From Halococcus salsus (GTDB lineage Archaea; Halobacteriota; Halobacteria; Halobacteriales; Halococcaceae), in contig NZ_JAAAJC010000001.1 in assembly GCF_009900715.1 (NCBI RefSeq), positions 981,216-1,045,215 on the forward strand: a stretch of DNA of 64,000 bases, read 5' to 3'. Numbering within the stretch: position 1 is the stretch's first letter; each line of letters opens with the position of its first letter. The notes beneath the pieces were generated by a model, which saw nothing but the letters and a program-made list of their open reading frames with translations, was not told the origin of the DNA and did no database searches. This document shows positions 8,240 to 16,763 of this stretch, one piece after another. Both the position numbers and the translations under genes were made by a program.

Positions 8240-9421
8240 ATGCAGACCATCGTGCTCGCGGCCGGCGAAGGCACCCGGATGCGACCGCTCACCGCCCACA
8301 CCCCGAAACCGATGCTCCCGGTGGCCGACCGCCCGCTGTGCGCCCACACCGCCGACGCCGCGGTCGCGGCCGGCACCGACGAGCTGATCTTCGTGGTCGG
8401 CTACGAGGCCGATGCCGTGCGCGAGCACTTCGGCGAGGAGTACCGCGGGGTGCCCGTCGCGTACGCCACCCAGGACGAGCAGCTGGGCACCGCCCACGCC
8501 GTCCGGGCGGCGCGCGAACACCTCGACGGCGAGTTCGCGGTGCTCTACGGCGACGACCTCTACGACCCCGCGAGCATCGAGGCGCTGTTCGCCTCGCGCC
8601 CCGGGATCGCGGCCTACCGCGCCGAGAACCCCTCGAACTACGGCGTGCTCGACACCGACGGCGACCGTGTCGTGGGTGTCACCGAGAAACCGGAGAACCC
8701 CGAGACGGACCTCGTGAGCGCGGGCGCGTGCGTGCTGCCCGGCGAGGCCCGCGAGTGGCTCGACGTCGAGCAGAGCGCACGCGGCGAGTACGAACTCACC
8801 GACGTGCTCGATAGGGTGTTTGCCGAGTACGAGGTCTCCTACACCCCACTCGACCGCTGGATGGGGGTCGGCCGACCGTGGGAGCTCCTGATGGCGAACG
8901 AGTGGAAGCTCGCCGACATCGAGCGACGCATCGAGGGTGACGTCAGCGAGCGCGCGGAGCTCCGCGGGCCGGTCGTCGTGGAGGAGGGCGCGGCGATCGA
9001 ACCCGGCGTCGTGGTCGAGGGACCGGCAATCATTCGGTCGGGAGCCCACGTCGGTCCGAACGCCTACGTCCGCGGCGCGACGCTGCTCGGCGAACGCGTT
9101 CGAGTGGGTCACTCCGTCGAGATCAAGAACTCAGTGGTGATGGCCGAGACCCACGTCCCCCACCTCTCCTACGTCGGCGACAGCCTGCTCGGCCGCGAGG
9201 TCAACTTCGGGGCTGGTACGACAGTAGCGAACCTCCGTCACGACGACGAACCCGTGAAACAGACGGTGAAGGGCGACCGGGTCTCCACGGGTCGACGGAA
9301 GTACGGCGTCGTGGTCGGCGACGGCGCGAAAACCGGCATTCACACCACACTCCACCCGGGTGTGGTGCTCTCGGCGGGGGCGCGGACGATGCCCAACGAG
9401 ACGGTGGACCGCGACCGATAG
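8240..9421 (+). CDS. Bifunctional sugar-1-phosphate nucleotidyltransferase / acyltransferase, GlmU-like
   Basis: The 393-residue protein has an N-terminal Rossmann-type nucleotidyltransferase domain with the signature LAAGEGTRMRPLT at the very start. It is followed by VTEKPENP and, from about residue 245, by left-handed beta-helix hexapeptide repeats (GPVVVEEGAAIEPGVVVEG in outline). This architecture is that of archaeal enzymes making UDP-GlcNAc or dTDP-sugar precursors for glycoproteins and exopolysaccharides. The long open frame starts at 8105, but the family signature begins right at the ATG at 8240. A TATA-like CTATTT at 8211-8216 fits a leaderless transcript. Confidence 0.88.
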   Translation: MQTIVLAAGEGTRMRPLTAHTPKPMLPVADRPLCAHTADAAVAAGTDELIFVVGYEADAVREHFGEEYRGVPVAYATQDEQLGTAHAVRAAREHLDGEFAVLYGDDLYDPASIEALFASRPGIAAYRAENPSNYGVLDTDGDRVVGVTEKPENPETDLVSAGACVLPGEAREWLDVEQSARGEYELTDVLDRVFAEYEVSYTPLDRWMGVGRPWELLMANEWKLADIERRIEGDVSERAELRGPVVVEEGAAIEPGVVVEGPAIIRSGAHVGPNAYVRGATLLGERVRVGHSVEIKNSVVMAETHVPHLSYVGDSLLGREVNFGAGTTVANLRHDDEPVKQTVKGDRVSTGRRKYGVVVGDGAKTGIHTTLHPGVVLSAGARTMPNETVDRDR

Positions 9422-9439
9422 ACCGGGGTTCGACCGCTC

Positions 9440-10153
9440 TCAGTCCTCGACCTCGCCGTCCTCCCAGCCCTCCGAGAAGACCTGGTCCTCCGGCACGTCG
9501 AGGTCGGCGAGGTGCTCCTTGGTGTCGACGACCATCTGGGGCACCCCACAGACGTAGAAGTGCCTGTCGAGGTCGTCGAGCACGTCCTCGACGTGGTCCT
9601 GGACGTGCCCGGTGCGACCGTCCCAGTCCTCGTCGGAGAGCGAGAAGGTGAGCGAGAGGTTGTCGTGTTCGCTCGCGAGCTGGTCGAGCGTCTCGCGGTA
9701 CATGAGGTTCTCCTGGTTCTTCTCGCCGTAGAGGAAGTGTGCTTCACCAGTCCCTTCCTCCAGATACTGTTTCAGCATCGCCATCATCGGGGTGATCCCC
9801 GTTCCCGTCGAGACGAAGACGACGTCCTCGTCGGTGTCCCGGAGCGAGAGCTCGCCGTGGAACTCGGCGAGCGTGATGGTGTCGCCGGGGTCGCGGTCGT
9901 GCATGTAGACCGAGGCGGTGCCGTCGTCGTAGCGCTTGATCGCGAGGGTGATCGCGTCGTTGCCGGGCGTGTTGGTCGCGGTGTATGGTCGCGAGACCTC
10001 CGCGTCCTCGTCCTCGTCGGGATTCTCCTGTTCGAACTCGACGTTGGTGTGCTGGCCGGGTTCGAACTCGAAGGGCTCGTCGCGCTCGACGACGAACTGC
10101 TTCACCCGGGGCGTCATCCGATGGATCGACGTGATGGTTGCCTCGAACGACAT
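9440..10153 (-). CDS. FAD-dependent ferredoxin/flavodoxin-NAD(P)H reductase-like protein
   Basis: This compact 237-residue ferredoxin-NADP reductase fold protein has an N-terminal FAD-binding barrel with RPYTATN (the RxYT/S flavin motif). The C-terminal nucleotide-binding domain has STGTGITPMMAML and ends with the YVCGVPQMV segment. No iron-sulfur domain is attached, so the electron partner must be a separate protein. Likely roles are electron transfer between NAD(P)H and ferredoxin or a redox enzyme; the partner is not visible here. The longer upstream reading frame is a chance extension; family similarity begins at the ATG at 10153. Confidence 0.85.
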   Translation of the reverse strand: MSFEATITSIHRMTPRVKQFVVERDEPFEFEPGQHTNVEFEQENPDEDEDAEVSRPYTATNTPGNDAITLAIKRYDDGTASVYMHDRDPGDTITLAEFHGELSLRDTDEDVVFVSTGTGITPMMAMLKQYLEEGTGEAHFLYGEKNQENLMYRETLDQLASEHDNLSLTFSLSDEDWDGRTGHVQDHVEDVLDDLDRHFYVCGVPQMVVDTKEHLADLDVPEDQVFSEGWEDGEVED

Positions 10154-10282
10154 GGGAGCACCTCGCCGTGTATCGTTGTAAGCCCCGGGCTTGCGGTACG
10201 CGTGACCGAGTTCGCTCGATCCCTCCACGACCACGCCGGCCCGAAGTGGTGGAGTTATGCGGGCCGACGCCCTCGATAGCCC

Positions 10283-10462
10283 ATGGTCGACCCAGTCTCC
10301 GACGTGGCCGAGGACACCGAAGAAACCGCGCCGACGTGTGCGACCTGCGGCGAGACGATCCTCAACGAGCCGACCCACCGTGTGACGACCGAGGTCGCGG
10401 ACGGAGCCGTGGTGACCACCCACTTCTGCGACGAGGACTGTCTCTCCGCGTACGAGGGCTAA
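10283..10462 (+). CDS. Small zinc-finger protein (59 aa, DUF7576-like)
   Basis: This 59-residue acidic protein carries CATCGETI near the middle and HFCDEDC near the end, a four-cysteine zinc-ribbon or TRASH-like arrangement (CxxC ... CxxxC). Small haloarchaeal proteins of this pattern are common and belong, as far as I recognise, to the DUF7576 group, whose function is unknown. It lies between two minus-strand genes and has its own ATG. The short reading frame is supported by the cysteine pattern and haloarchaeal codon use. Confidence 0.7.
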   Translation: MVDPVSDVAEDTEETAPTCATCGETILNEPTHRVTTEVADGAVVTTHFCDEDCLSAYEG

Positions 10463-10545
10463 TCGAACGCCGGACCACCCGTTCGACCCGACCGCGCCGC
10501 CGACACCGCAGCCGTATCCCGACCGGACCATCGTGGACGGGCGGG

Positions 10546-12351
10546 CTACAGCCGACCGATGAGACGTTCGACGAGGCCCCGTTCGGTGGAGCGTTCGGCG
10601 ATCACCACCGAACACGACACCCCGTCGACGACGTCGAATCGGAGCGAGTCCGAGACGAGCCGCGAGAGGACGCCCGCTTCGGTCGCCCCCAGCACCAACA
10701 GCGAGTGGTCCGCGGCGACCCGCCGGATCACGGGGCCGACGTCGCCGGCCTCCACCACCCGCTCGGCGTCCGCGAGGTCGTGCTCGGTCGCCCACTCGTC
10801 GAGGAACGCCTCGCCCGCCTCGCGGTCGGCCGGCGTGTCGACGACGCGAAGCAGTGTGACCGAGGAGCCCTTGCTCGACCGGTAAGCCCGCGCGACCTCG
10901 GCGCTCAGCTCGGGGGAGGGACCGTTGCCGACCGGTACCAGCACCCGCGAGGCGTCGGTGCCGCGGTCGTTGAGCACGAGGAAGTCCGCCTCGTGGTAGT
11001 GGGTGAGCTCGTCGAGCGGGCGCTCGGTGCGGGCGTCGGCCCAGGGCCGGTCCGAGCCCCAGCCCATCACCACGAGGTCGGCGCACATCCGGTCGGCGGC
11101 GTCGAACACCTCCTCGAACGACCGCCGTGAGACGATGGTCGAGGTCTCGGTCGCGACCTCGTAGGACTCGGCGAGCTCGCGGAGCGGTTCCATCCGTTCG
11201 GTCGAGTTGGCGACGATCCGCTCGCGGTCGGCGACCCGGTAGCTCGCTGGGGTGTCGGGCGTCTGGATGATGTGGACGACGTGAACCACCGCGTCGTCGT
11301 GGCGGCTGGCGAGCCGGCAGGCGAGGTCGACCACCGGCGCTTCGGTTCGCGGGTTGCCGATCGGCACCAGCACCCGGTAGGTCCCGTCGTCGGCGACCGT
11401 CGCGCTGGTGTCGACCATCGAGACGTACGACCGACCGGCCAACCCGCCAAGCAGCCACTCGCGGACCGAGAGCTGTCGTTGTGCGCCCTCGAACCGAGCG
11501 GCGTCGCGGCGCTCGGCGGAGGTCTGGAAGTAGTTGACCGCCGTCACCAGGACGATCCCGCCGACGGTGTTGCCGAGCAACACCGGGATCACGAACTGCG
11601 TCAGCCCGGCGACGAGTTCGAGGTTCCCCGCGAGCACGAGATAGAGCATCTCGGTGAACGAGACCACGACGTGGAAGAGGTTCCCCATGGGTATCGCGAG
11701 GAAGGCGAGGTAGACCACGACGAGCCGGGAGATGGTGTCGCGCGAGGCGTAGACCACCCAGACCACGCCCGCGACGATCAGCCCGGCGAAGACCGCCTTC
11801 GAGAACAGCGCGGGGGCCGGCGTGTCGATGCCGTGCTGGGCGTGTTCGAGCGCCGCCTGGGTCGCCGCGGGCGAGAACACCCCGCCCCACGTCAGCGCGA
11901 CCGCGCCCAGCCCGCCGCCGGTGAGGTTCCCCGCGAGTACGATCGTCCAGTGACGGAGGAGCCGGGGGAGGCTCACGAGACGTTCGAGGGTGAGCGCGAC
12001 GGGAGGGAGGGTGTTCTCGGTGTAGAGCTGGTAGCCGCCGATGATGATGTAGATGAATCCCAGCGGGTAGAGCAGCGCGCTCAGGACGGGGTCGTGGTCG
12101 GTCGCGGCCGTCATCGAGGAGTAGAGCAGGAAGGTGATCGTGATCGCGAAGCCCGCGGCGAGCCCGCTGAAAAACAACTCGCGCCGACCCGAGGTGACCT
12201 CCTCGTCGGCGGCGGCGATGATCCGCTGGAAGACCTCGTCGGCCGAGAACCGGTCGCGCACCACGGCCCCCGCCGCCGGCACGCCGCTCCGCGAGCGGTC
12301 GATCGCGTCGCGAACCTGCCCGTCGTCGCCGGGGTCGTCTCGACTGGCCAT
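10546..12351 (-). CDS. Formate/nitrite transporter (FNT) fused to two UspA domains
   Basis: This 601-residue protein has three parts. Residues ~30-290 form a six-helix FNT channel domain (starting FSADEVFQRIIAAADEE, with GNLTGGGLGAV and GNTVGGIVLVTAVNYF). Residues ~325-460 and ~465-590 are two universal-stress-protein domains (YRVLVPIGNPRTEAPVVDLA and SRVLVPVGNG; DLVVMGWG and LLVLGATEAG). The channel should pass formate, nitrite or a similar small anion, and the Usp pair probably senses nucleotide or stress state on the cytoplasmic side. It is divergent from a formaldehyde-dehydrogenase-like gene across 119 bases. Such fusions are known in haloarchaea. Confidence 0.9.
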   Translation of the reverse strand: MASRDDPGDDGQVRDAIDRSRSGVPAAGAVVRDRFSADEVFQRIIAAADEEVTSGRRELFFSGLAAGFAITITFLLYSSMTAATDHDPVLSALLYPLGFIYIIIGGYQLYTENTLPPVALTLERLVSLPRLLRHWTIVLAGNLTGGGLGAVALTWGGVFSPAATQAALEHAQHGIDTPAPALFSKAVFAGLIVAGVVWVVYASRDTISRLVVVYLAFLAIPMGNLFHVVVSFTEMLYLVLAGNLELVAGLTQFVIPVLLGNTVGGIVLVTAVNYFQTSAERRDAARFEGAQRQLSVREWLLGGLAGRSYVSMVDTSATVADDGTYRVLVPIGNPRTEAPVVDLACRLASRHDDAVVHVVHIIQTPDTPASYRVADRERIVANSTERMEPLRELAESYEVATETSTIVSRRSFEEVFDAADRMCADLVVMGWGSDRPWADARTERPLDELTHYHEADFLVLNDRGTDASRVLVPVGNGPSPELSAEVARAYRSSKGSSVTLLRVVDTPADREAGEAFLDEWATEHDLADAERVVEAGDVGPVIRRVAADHSLLVLGATEAGVLSRLVSDSLRFDVVDGVSCSVVIAERSTERGLVERLIGRL

Positions 12352-12470
12352 TGCAGGTGGGTGTTCCGGCGAGAACTAAGCATTGGCGTTCGCCCCGGCC
12401 TCAATGCGGTGATTTACCATGGGGAAAATACATTACCACACGCGTCGAAGGATGGGTGGAGTCACAACAC

Positions 12471-13634
12471 ATGTCAATGAGAGCCGTCGTCTACCAGGGC
12501 GCACACGACGTCGCGGTCGAGGACGTCGACGAACCGGAACTCGAACACCCCAACGACATCGTGATCGACATCACGACGTCGTGTATCTGTGGGTCGGACC
12601 TCCACATGTACGAGGGGCGAACCGCGGCCGAGCCGGGGATCGTCTTCGGCCACGAGAACATGGGGATCGTCGAGGAGGTCGGCGAGGGCGTCTCCAGCCT
12701 CGAAGAGGGCGACCGCGTCGTCCTCCCGTTCAACGTAGCCTGCGGCCACTGTCGCAACTGCGAGAACGGCAAGACCGGGTTCTGTACCAACGTCAACCCC
12801 GGCTTCGCCGGCGGGGCCTACGGCTACGTCGCGATGGGACCCTACAAGGGCGGGCAGGCGGAGAAGCTCCGGGTACCCTATGCCGACTTCAACGCGCTCA
12901 AACTCCCCGAAGGGGGAAGCAACGAGGATTCGTTCGCGCTGCTCGCCGACATCTTCCCGACGGGCTGGCACGGCACCCGGCTCGCCGACCTCCAGCCTGG
13001 GGAATCGGTCGTGATCTACGGCGCGGGTCCCGTCGGATTGATGGCCGCCTACAGCGCGAAGATCCAGGGGGCTTCGGAGATCTACTCCGTGGACCGCGTC
13101 CCGAGCCGACTGGACCTCGCACGCGACCACTGCGACGCCACCCCGATCAACTTCGAGGAGGGCGACCCCGTCGAGCAGATCAAGGACATTCACGGTAGCG
13201 GCGTCGACAAGGGCGTCGACGCGGTGGGCTATCAGGCGGTGGACCCGGACAAGGAGGCCGACAGCGCCTACGACCCCGCCCGCGAGAGCCCCGCGAACGT
13301 GCTCAACAACCTCATCAGAACCGTTCGCCCGACCGGCCAGCTCGGCATCGTCGGGCTCTACGTCCCCGAGGACCCCGGCGCGCCGGACGACATGGCCGCT
13401 CAGGGCCGCCTCGGCATCGACTTCGGCCTGCTGTTCGAGAAAGGGCAAAAGTTGGGAACCGGCCAGTGTGACGTGAAATCCTACAACCGGCAGCTCCGCG
13501 ACCTTATCATCGAGGGCCGGGCCGACCCGAGTTTCCTCGTCTCCCACCGCGTGGGCCTCGACGAGGCTCCCGAGATGTACGAGCGCTTCGACAACCGTGA
13601 GGAAGGCGTCACGAAGGTCCTGCTCGAACCCTAA
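12471..13634 (+). CDS. Zinc-dependent dehydrogenase, glutathione-independent formaldehyde dehydrogenase-like
   Basis: This is a 387-residue medium-chain dehydrogenase. The catalytic zinc site is visible as CICGSDLHMYEG and GHENMG. The structural zinc loop is CGHCRNCENGKTGFC, and the NAD-binding Rossmann motif is YGAGPVGLMA. Length, the long insertion after the structural zinc loop, and the TGWHGT and DAVGYQA segments resemble Pseudomonas FdhA-type formaldehyde dismutase/dehydrogenase more than simple alcohol dehydrogenases. ATG at 12471 is used; 12477 is an alternative. Neighbours are an FNT channel and a formamidase-like gene, so a C1 role is plausible but unproven. Confidence 0.88.
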   Translation: MSMRAVVYQGAHDVAVEDVDEPELEHPNDIVIDITTSCICGSDLHMYEGRTAAEPGIVFGHENMGIVEEVGEGVSSLEEGDRVVLPFNVACGHCRNCENGKTGFCTNVNPGFAGGAYGYVAMGPYKGGQAEKLRVPYADFNALKLPEGGSNEDSFALLADIFPTGWHGTRLADLQPGESVVIYGAGPVGLMAAYSAKIQGASEIYSVDRVPSRLDLARDHCDATPINFEEGDPVEQIKDIHGSGVDKGVDAVGYQAVDPDKEADSAYDPARESPANVLNNLIRTVRPTGQLGIVGLYVPEDPGAPDDMAAQGRLGIDFGLLFEKGQKLGTGQCDVKSYNRQLRDLIIEGRADPSFLVSHRVGLDEAPEMYERFDNREEGVTKVLLEP

Positions 13635-13675
13635 CCAACTCTCGACCCTTTATCCACGATCTTCCGGAGCGGCCG

Positions 13676-14620
13676 CTACGGGAACAGCGAGTCCGCGACG
13701 TAGGCCGAGACGGTCCAGTTCGGCGCGTCGACCACTTGATTCACCTTCAGGTCGACCGCGACCGAGGCGAGGACGTAGGCCTGCTCGCGCGTGAGCCCGC
13801 GTTCGGCTTCGAGGTGGTCGAGCATCCGCGAGGTCGCGAGCCGGCAGGCGTCCATGAGGTCGTCGCTGATCCCGACCGTGGCGTGAGCGGGTTCGTCCCG
13901 GCCCGAGGGCGTGAACGGCCCCTCGGTCTCGAACTCTGGGGCCGTGAGGTCGCGTTCCACCAATCGAAGGCGAGCGGTGACGTCCATCGGCGCTTCGATA
14001 CCGGTGAGGCAGACCTCGCCGTCGCCCTGGGCGGCGTGGCAGTCGCCGATCGAGAACAGCCCGCCCGCGACCTCGACCGGGAGAAATAGCGTGCTCCCGG
14101 CGGTGAGATGTTTGACGTCGAGGTTGCCGCCGACGTTTCGCGGCGGGGTCGTCGAGTGTGACCCCGGCTCCGCGGGCGCGAGGCCGAGGTTCCCCGGAAA
14201 CGGCGCGAGCGGGACCTCGATCCCGCTCTCGAAGGCAGCGACTCCGTCTTCCAAGTCCCAGTTGTAGCAGAACGGCTCGGGGAACTCCTCGGAGAGGAGG
14301 CCGGCCCCGCTGTCGCCGGGCGGGAAGTACGAGACACCGTGGCCGTGGTGCTCGAAGTCGAGGAGGTCGACCGCGAGGGTGTCGCCAGGCTCGGCTCCCT
14401 CGATCTCGATCGGACCGGAGAGCGCGTGGCCTTTCGAGTCCATCGCGGCGATATCCGCACCGGTGGCGTCCCGCGGGAGCTGGTTGTCGGCGGCGTCGCG
14501 ACACTCGAACCGGACGACCGCGCCGTCCGCGACCGTCGCGACCGGGTCGAGACCGTTGTCCCAGGTGTAGTGGATGTTCTCGTCCGTGTCGGTAACGACG
14601 GTATCGGGGTTCACACCCAC
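13676..14620 (-). CDS. Acetamidase/formamidase family protein
   Basis: This 314-residue protein of the acetamidase/formamidase (FmdA/AmdA) family hydrolyses short amides to acid and ammonia. Diagnostic segments are HYTWDN near the N-terminus, GHALSGPIEIEGAEPGD, HHGHGVSYFPPG, the central NVGGNLDVKHL and LFSIGDCHAAQGDGEVC, and VDLKVNQVVD near the C-terminus. The conserved acidic and His residues of the metal/active site lie in the GDCHAAQGDGE block. The start is GTG. It converges with the formaldehyde-dehydrogenase-like gene, 41 bases apart. Confidence 0.9.
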   Translation of the reverse strand: MGVNPDTVVTDTDENIHYTWDNGLDPVATVADGAVVRFECRDAADNQLPRDATGADIAAMDSKGHALSGPIEIEGAEPGDTLAVDLLDFEHHGHGVSYFPPGDSGAGLLSEEFPEPFCYNWDLEDGVAAFESGIEVPLAPFPGNLGLAPAEPGSHSTTPPRNVGGNLDVKHLTAGSTLFLPVEVAGGLFSIGDCHAAQGDGEVCLTGIEAPMDVTARLRLVERDLTAPEFETEGPFTPSGRDEPAHATVGISDDLMDACRLATSRMLDHLEAERGLTREQAYVLASVAVDLKVNQVVDAPNWTVSAYVADSLFP

Positions 14621-14688
14621 ACGACAGCCGCCGGTGTCTTCATCCTACGGGCGGGACCGCGATGCCGATCCGACCGACCAGTCCGGTC

Positions 14689-16338
14689 TCATCGCCGCAG
14701 GCGGTCGCGGAGCGCGGGAACGAGCGTCGCGGTGCCGAACGAGACGAGCGCGCCCGCGGCGACGAGGAGGCCGAGCCCCGAGAGCCCCGGTTCGGGTGAG
14801 GGTGGCTGGACCGTCAGGTTCCGAACCTCGGGGACCGCCGACGGAGTTCCGACCGGCTCGTCGGTACCCTGGCTCGCGGTACAGTCCGCGCCGTAGCCGA
14901 CGTTTCGGGTGGTCACCCCGACGATACTCGCCGGCCCTGCGCCGGGGAGGCGGACACAGCTATCCGCGAGCACGGAGTTCGGCCGCGCGTCGGTCCCGCT
15001 GACCGCCGGGCCGTCCGTCGCGCTCCCTCGTATCTCGATCCGGTCCATCCGTATCGCCTGCGGCCCCGTCGACGCCCGGTGTGGCCCCGTTCCGGGTGCG
15101 TCGATCCGGACTGCCGGCGTCCCGTCGATGTCGGTCGTCAGTCGGCAGTTGTGCAGCCGGCCGGTGCCCGCGCTCCCCTCGAAGACGACGAGACCGGGAC
15201 AGCGCGCCAAATTTCTGGCCCGGACGTCGAGATTTCGAAAGCGTGCGCCCTCCTTGTTGAGCGGGCCGGTCTCCGACCGCACGCCGCTCACGCCCTGGAT
15301 CTCGCCGATCGTGAATCGACCCGGCCGGTCGTCGGGCCAGCGGCTCGCGTCGAGCACGATGGTCGCCCCGTCGCAGAACGATTCCGCGCCGCTGATCCGG
15401 ACGGCGGTGTTGTTGTTGTTGACGAAGCTGCCGCCGACCACCTGGACCGCGCCGGGGGTTCGGGAGGCGTAGAGACCGTTCTCCCAACCGTGGAGGGTGG
15501 GTTCGACGAACTGGATCACACCCCTGTTGGCCGTGCCGACGAACGCAGCCGGCACCCCGCCGGCGACGTGGCCCGGTGGCGGGGATTCGGGCCGAACCCA
15601 GGCGTGCGAACCCGCGTTGGTGCCGCCGACCGCGCGGAGGTTCTCGATCCGGACGCTCGCCGCCCGGTTCGTCGCCACGGGCCGTACCAGCGCCTGCTGG
15701 TCGTCGCCGATGGCCTCGGCCGGCCCGCGAAACGTGAGCCCGCGGGCGTCGAGGTGGTCGTCGGTCGAGAGGAGCAGCGAGACCGCGGCCCGGTCGGCGC
15801 GCTGGTCGATCGTGACCCCCTCGAACAGGCCGCGCGAATCGGTGTGAACGTTCAGCTCGCATCGAACCCCGGAGTCGACCCGGAAGACCGCCCGCGGGCC
15901 GACGATACCGAACGGTCCGGCGGGCGAGATGCTGACGTCGCCCGCGATCCGGTAGGTACCGGCGGGAAACTTCAATCGAACCCCGTCCAGGTCGCCACTG
16001 GCGTCGGCGCGTTCGAGCGCCTCGTTCAGGGGGCCGTTCGACCCGAGCCCGAGGTACTCGACCGCGTTCACCGTCCGGTCGAACCCGGACGACCCCGAGC
16101 GCTGGGTGACCTGGCGTTCGACCGTTGCGAGCGCGCGGTAGGCGGCCCTGGAGGGTGATCCCGGCGTCTCGAATCTCCCACGATGGGGTCGAGCGCCGTT
16201 CGTGACGGCCACCGAGTCGGGACCGGCGGGCGGTCGGGCCGCTACGGGACGGGACAGCGCACTCCCCGCGCCGACGCCGAGCCCCGCGCGCAGGAATCCC
16301 CGCTTGGTGCACTCGAAGTCCGACGACGGCTCCTCCAC
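14689..16338 (-). CDS. Tat-exported right-handed beta-helix protein with C-terminal membrane anchor
   Basis: This 549-residue surface protein is unrecognised beyond its fold. The N-terminus contains a Tat-like signal (TKRGFLRAGLGVGAGSAL, Lys-Arg instead of Arg-Arg). The body has short repeating strands typical of parallel beta-helix proteins (for example VRIENLRAVGG, AVRISGAESF and IRMDRIEIRG). The C-terminus is a short Pro/Glu linker, PGLSGLG, a hydrophobic segment and a basic tail (RDRLRR), resembling a sorting or anchoring signal but not a canonical PGF-CTERM. The GTG at 16338 is chosen because it places the signal peptide at the N-terminus; the open frame upstream to 16509 lacks it. Polysaccharide binding or cleavage is possible. 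Confidence 0.72.
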   Translation of the reverse strand: MEEPSSDFECTKRGFLRAGLGVGAGSALSRPVAARPPAGPDSVAVTNGARPHRGRFETPGSPSRAAYRALATVERQVTQRSGSSGFDRTVNAVEYLGLGSNGPLNEALERADASGDLDGVRLKFPAGTYRIAGDVSISPAGPFGIVGPRAVFRVDSGVRCELNVHTDSRGLFEGVTIDQRADRAAVSLLLSTDDHLDARGLTFRGPAEAIGDDQQALVRPVATNRAASVRIENLRAVGGTNAGSHAWVRPESPPPGHVAGGVPAAFVGTANRGVIQFVEPTLHGWENGLYASRTPGAVQVVGGSFVNNNNTAVRISGAESFCDGATIVLDASRWPDDRPGRFTIGEIQGVSGVRSETGPLNKEGARFRNLDVRARNLARCPGLVVFEGSAGTGRLHNCRLTTDIDGTPAVRIDAPGTGPHRASTGPQAIRMDRIEIRGSATDGPAVSGTDARPNSVLADSCVRLPGAGPASIVGVTTRNVGYGADCTASQGTDEPVGTPSAVPEVRNLTVQPPSPEPGLSGLGLLVAAGALVSFGTATLVPALRDRLRR

Positions 16339-16375
16339 GATATGATACTGCTGGGGACCCGCGGCGTGATGAGCG

Positions 16376-16750
16376 TTATCCCCCGAAGTGGACGACGGGG
16401 ACGCCGACCGCGGCGAACGAGACCAGACCGAGGGTGCCGAGGAAATAGAGGAGTCCGACCGGAGGGAGCCAGACCACGAACCCGAGCGCGCTCGCGGCCG
16501 GCCAGCCACACGGGTAGCGAACCGCGACGAGCACGACCCAGACGAGGAGCGCCAGCACCGGACCGAGGACCGGGGTGGACGCGAGGAACAGGCTCACCGC
16601 ACCCCAAGCCACCGCGCCGGCCAGCGCAAGTAGCAGTCCGTCGACGGGCTCGATCGCGTTATCGACGAGCAGGCGAACCCCGGCGTAGATCCCCACCCCG
16701 CCGACCAGCGTGGCGACCAGAACGATGAGTACAGTATCGAGAAGCGCCAC
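16376..16750 (-). CDS. Small multi-pass membrane protein, unknown function
   Basis: The 124-residue product is almost entirely hydrophobic, with four likely transmembrane helices (residues ~5-28, 38-60, 65-80 and 95-118). No catalytic or binding motif is visible. GTG start. It lies 37 bases upstream of the beta-helix gene and 13 bases downstream of the HerA-like gene on the same strand, so the three may be co-transcribed. I do not recognise the family. Confidence 0.65.
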   Translation of the reverse strand: MALLDTVLIVLVATLVGGVGIYAGVRLLVDNAIEPVDGLLLALAGAVAWGAVSLFLASTPVLGPVLALLVWVVLVAVRYPCGWPAASALGFVVWLPPVGLLYFLGTLGLVSFAAVGVPVVHFGG

Positions 16751-16763
16751 GGAAACGTCCGTC

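Noticed and set aside
9440-11890. 816-residue minus-strand frame suggesting a large fusion of FNR with an upstream domain
   Set aside because: Only the last 237 residues (from the ATG at 10153) are protein-like. The upstream part is Arg-rich shadow sequence overlapping the FNT-UspA gene in another frame.
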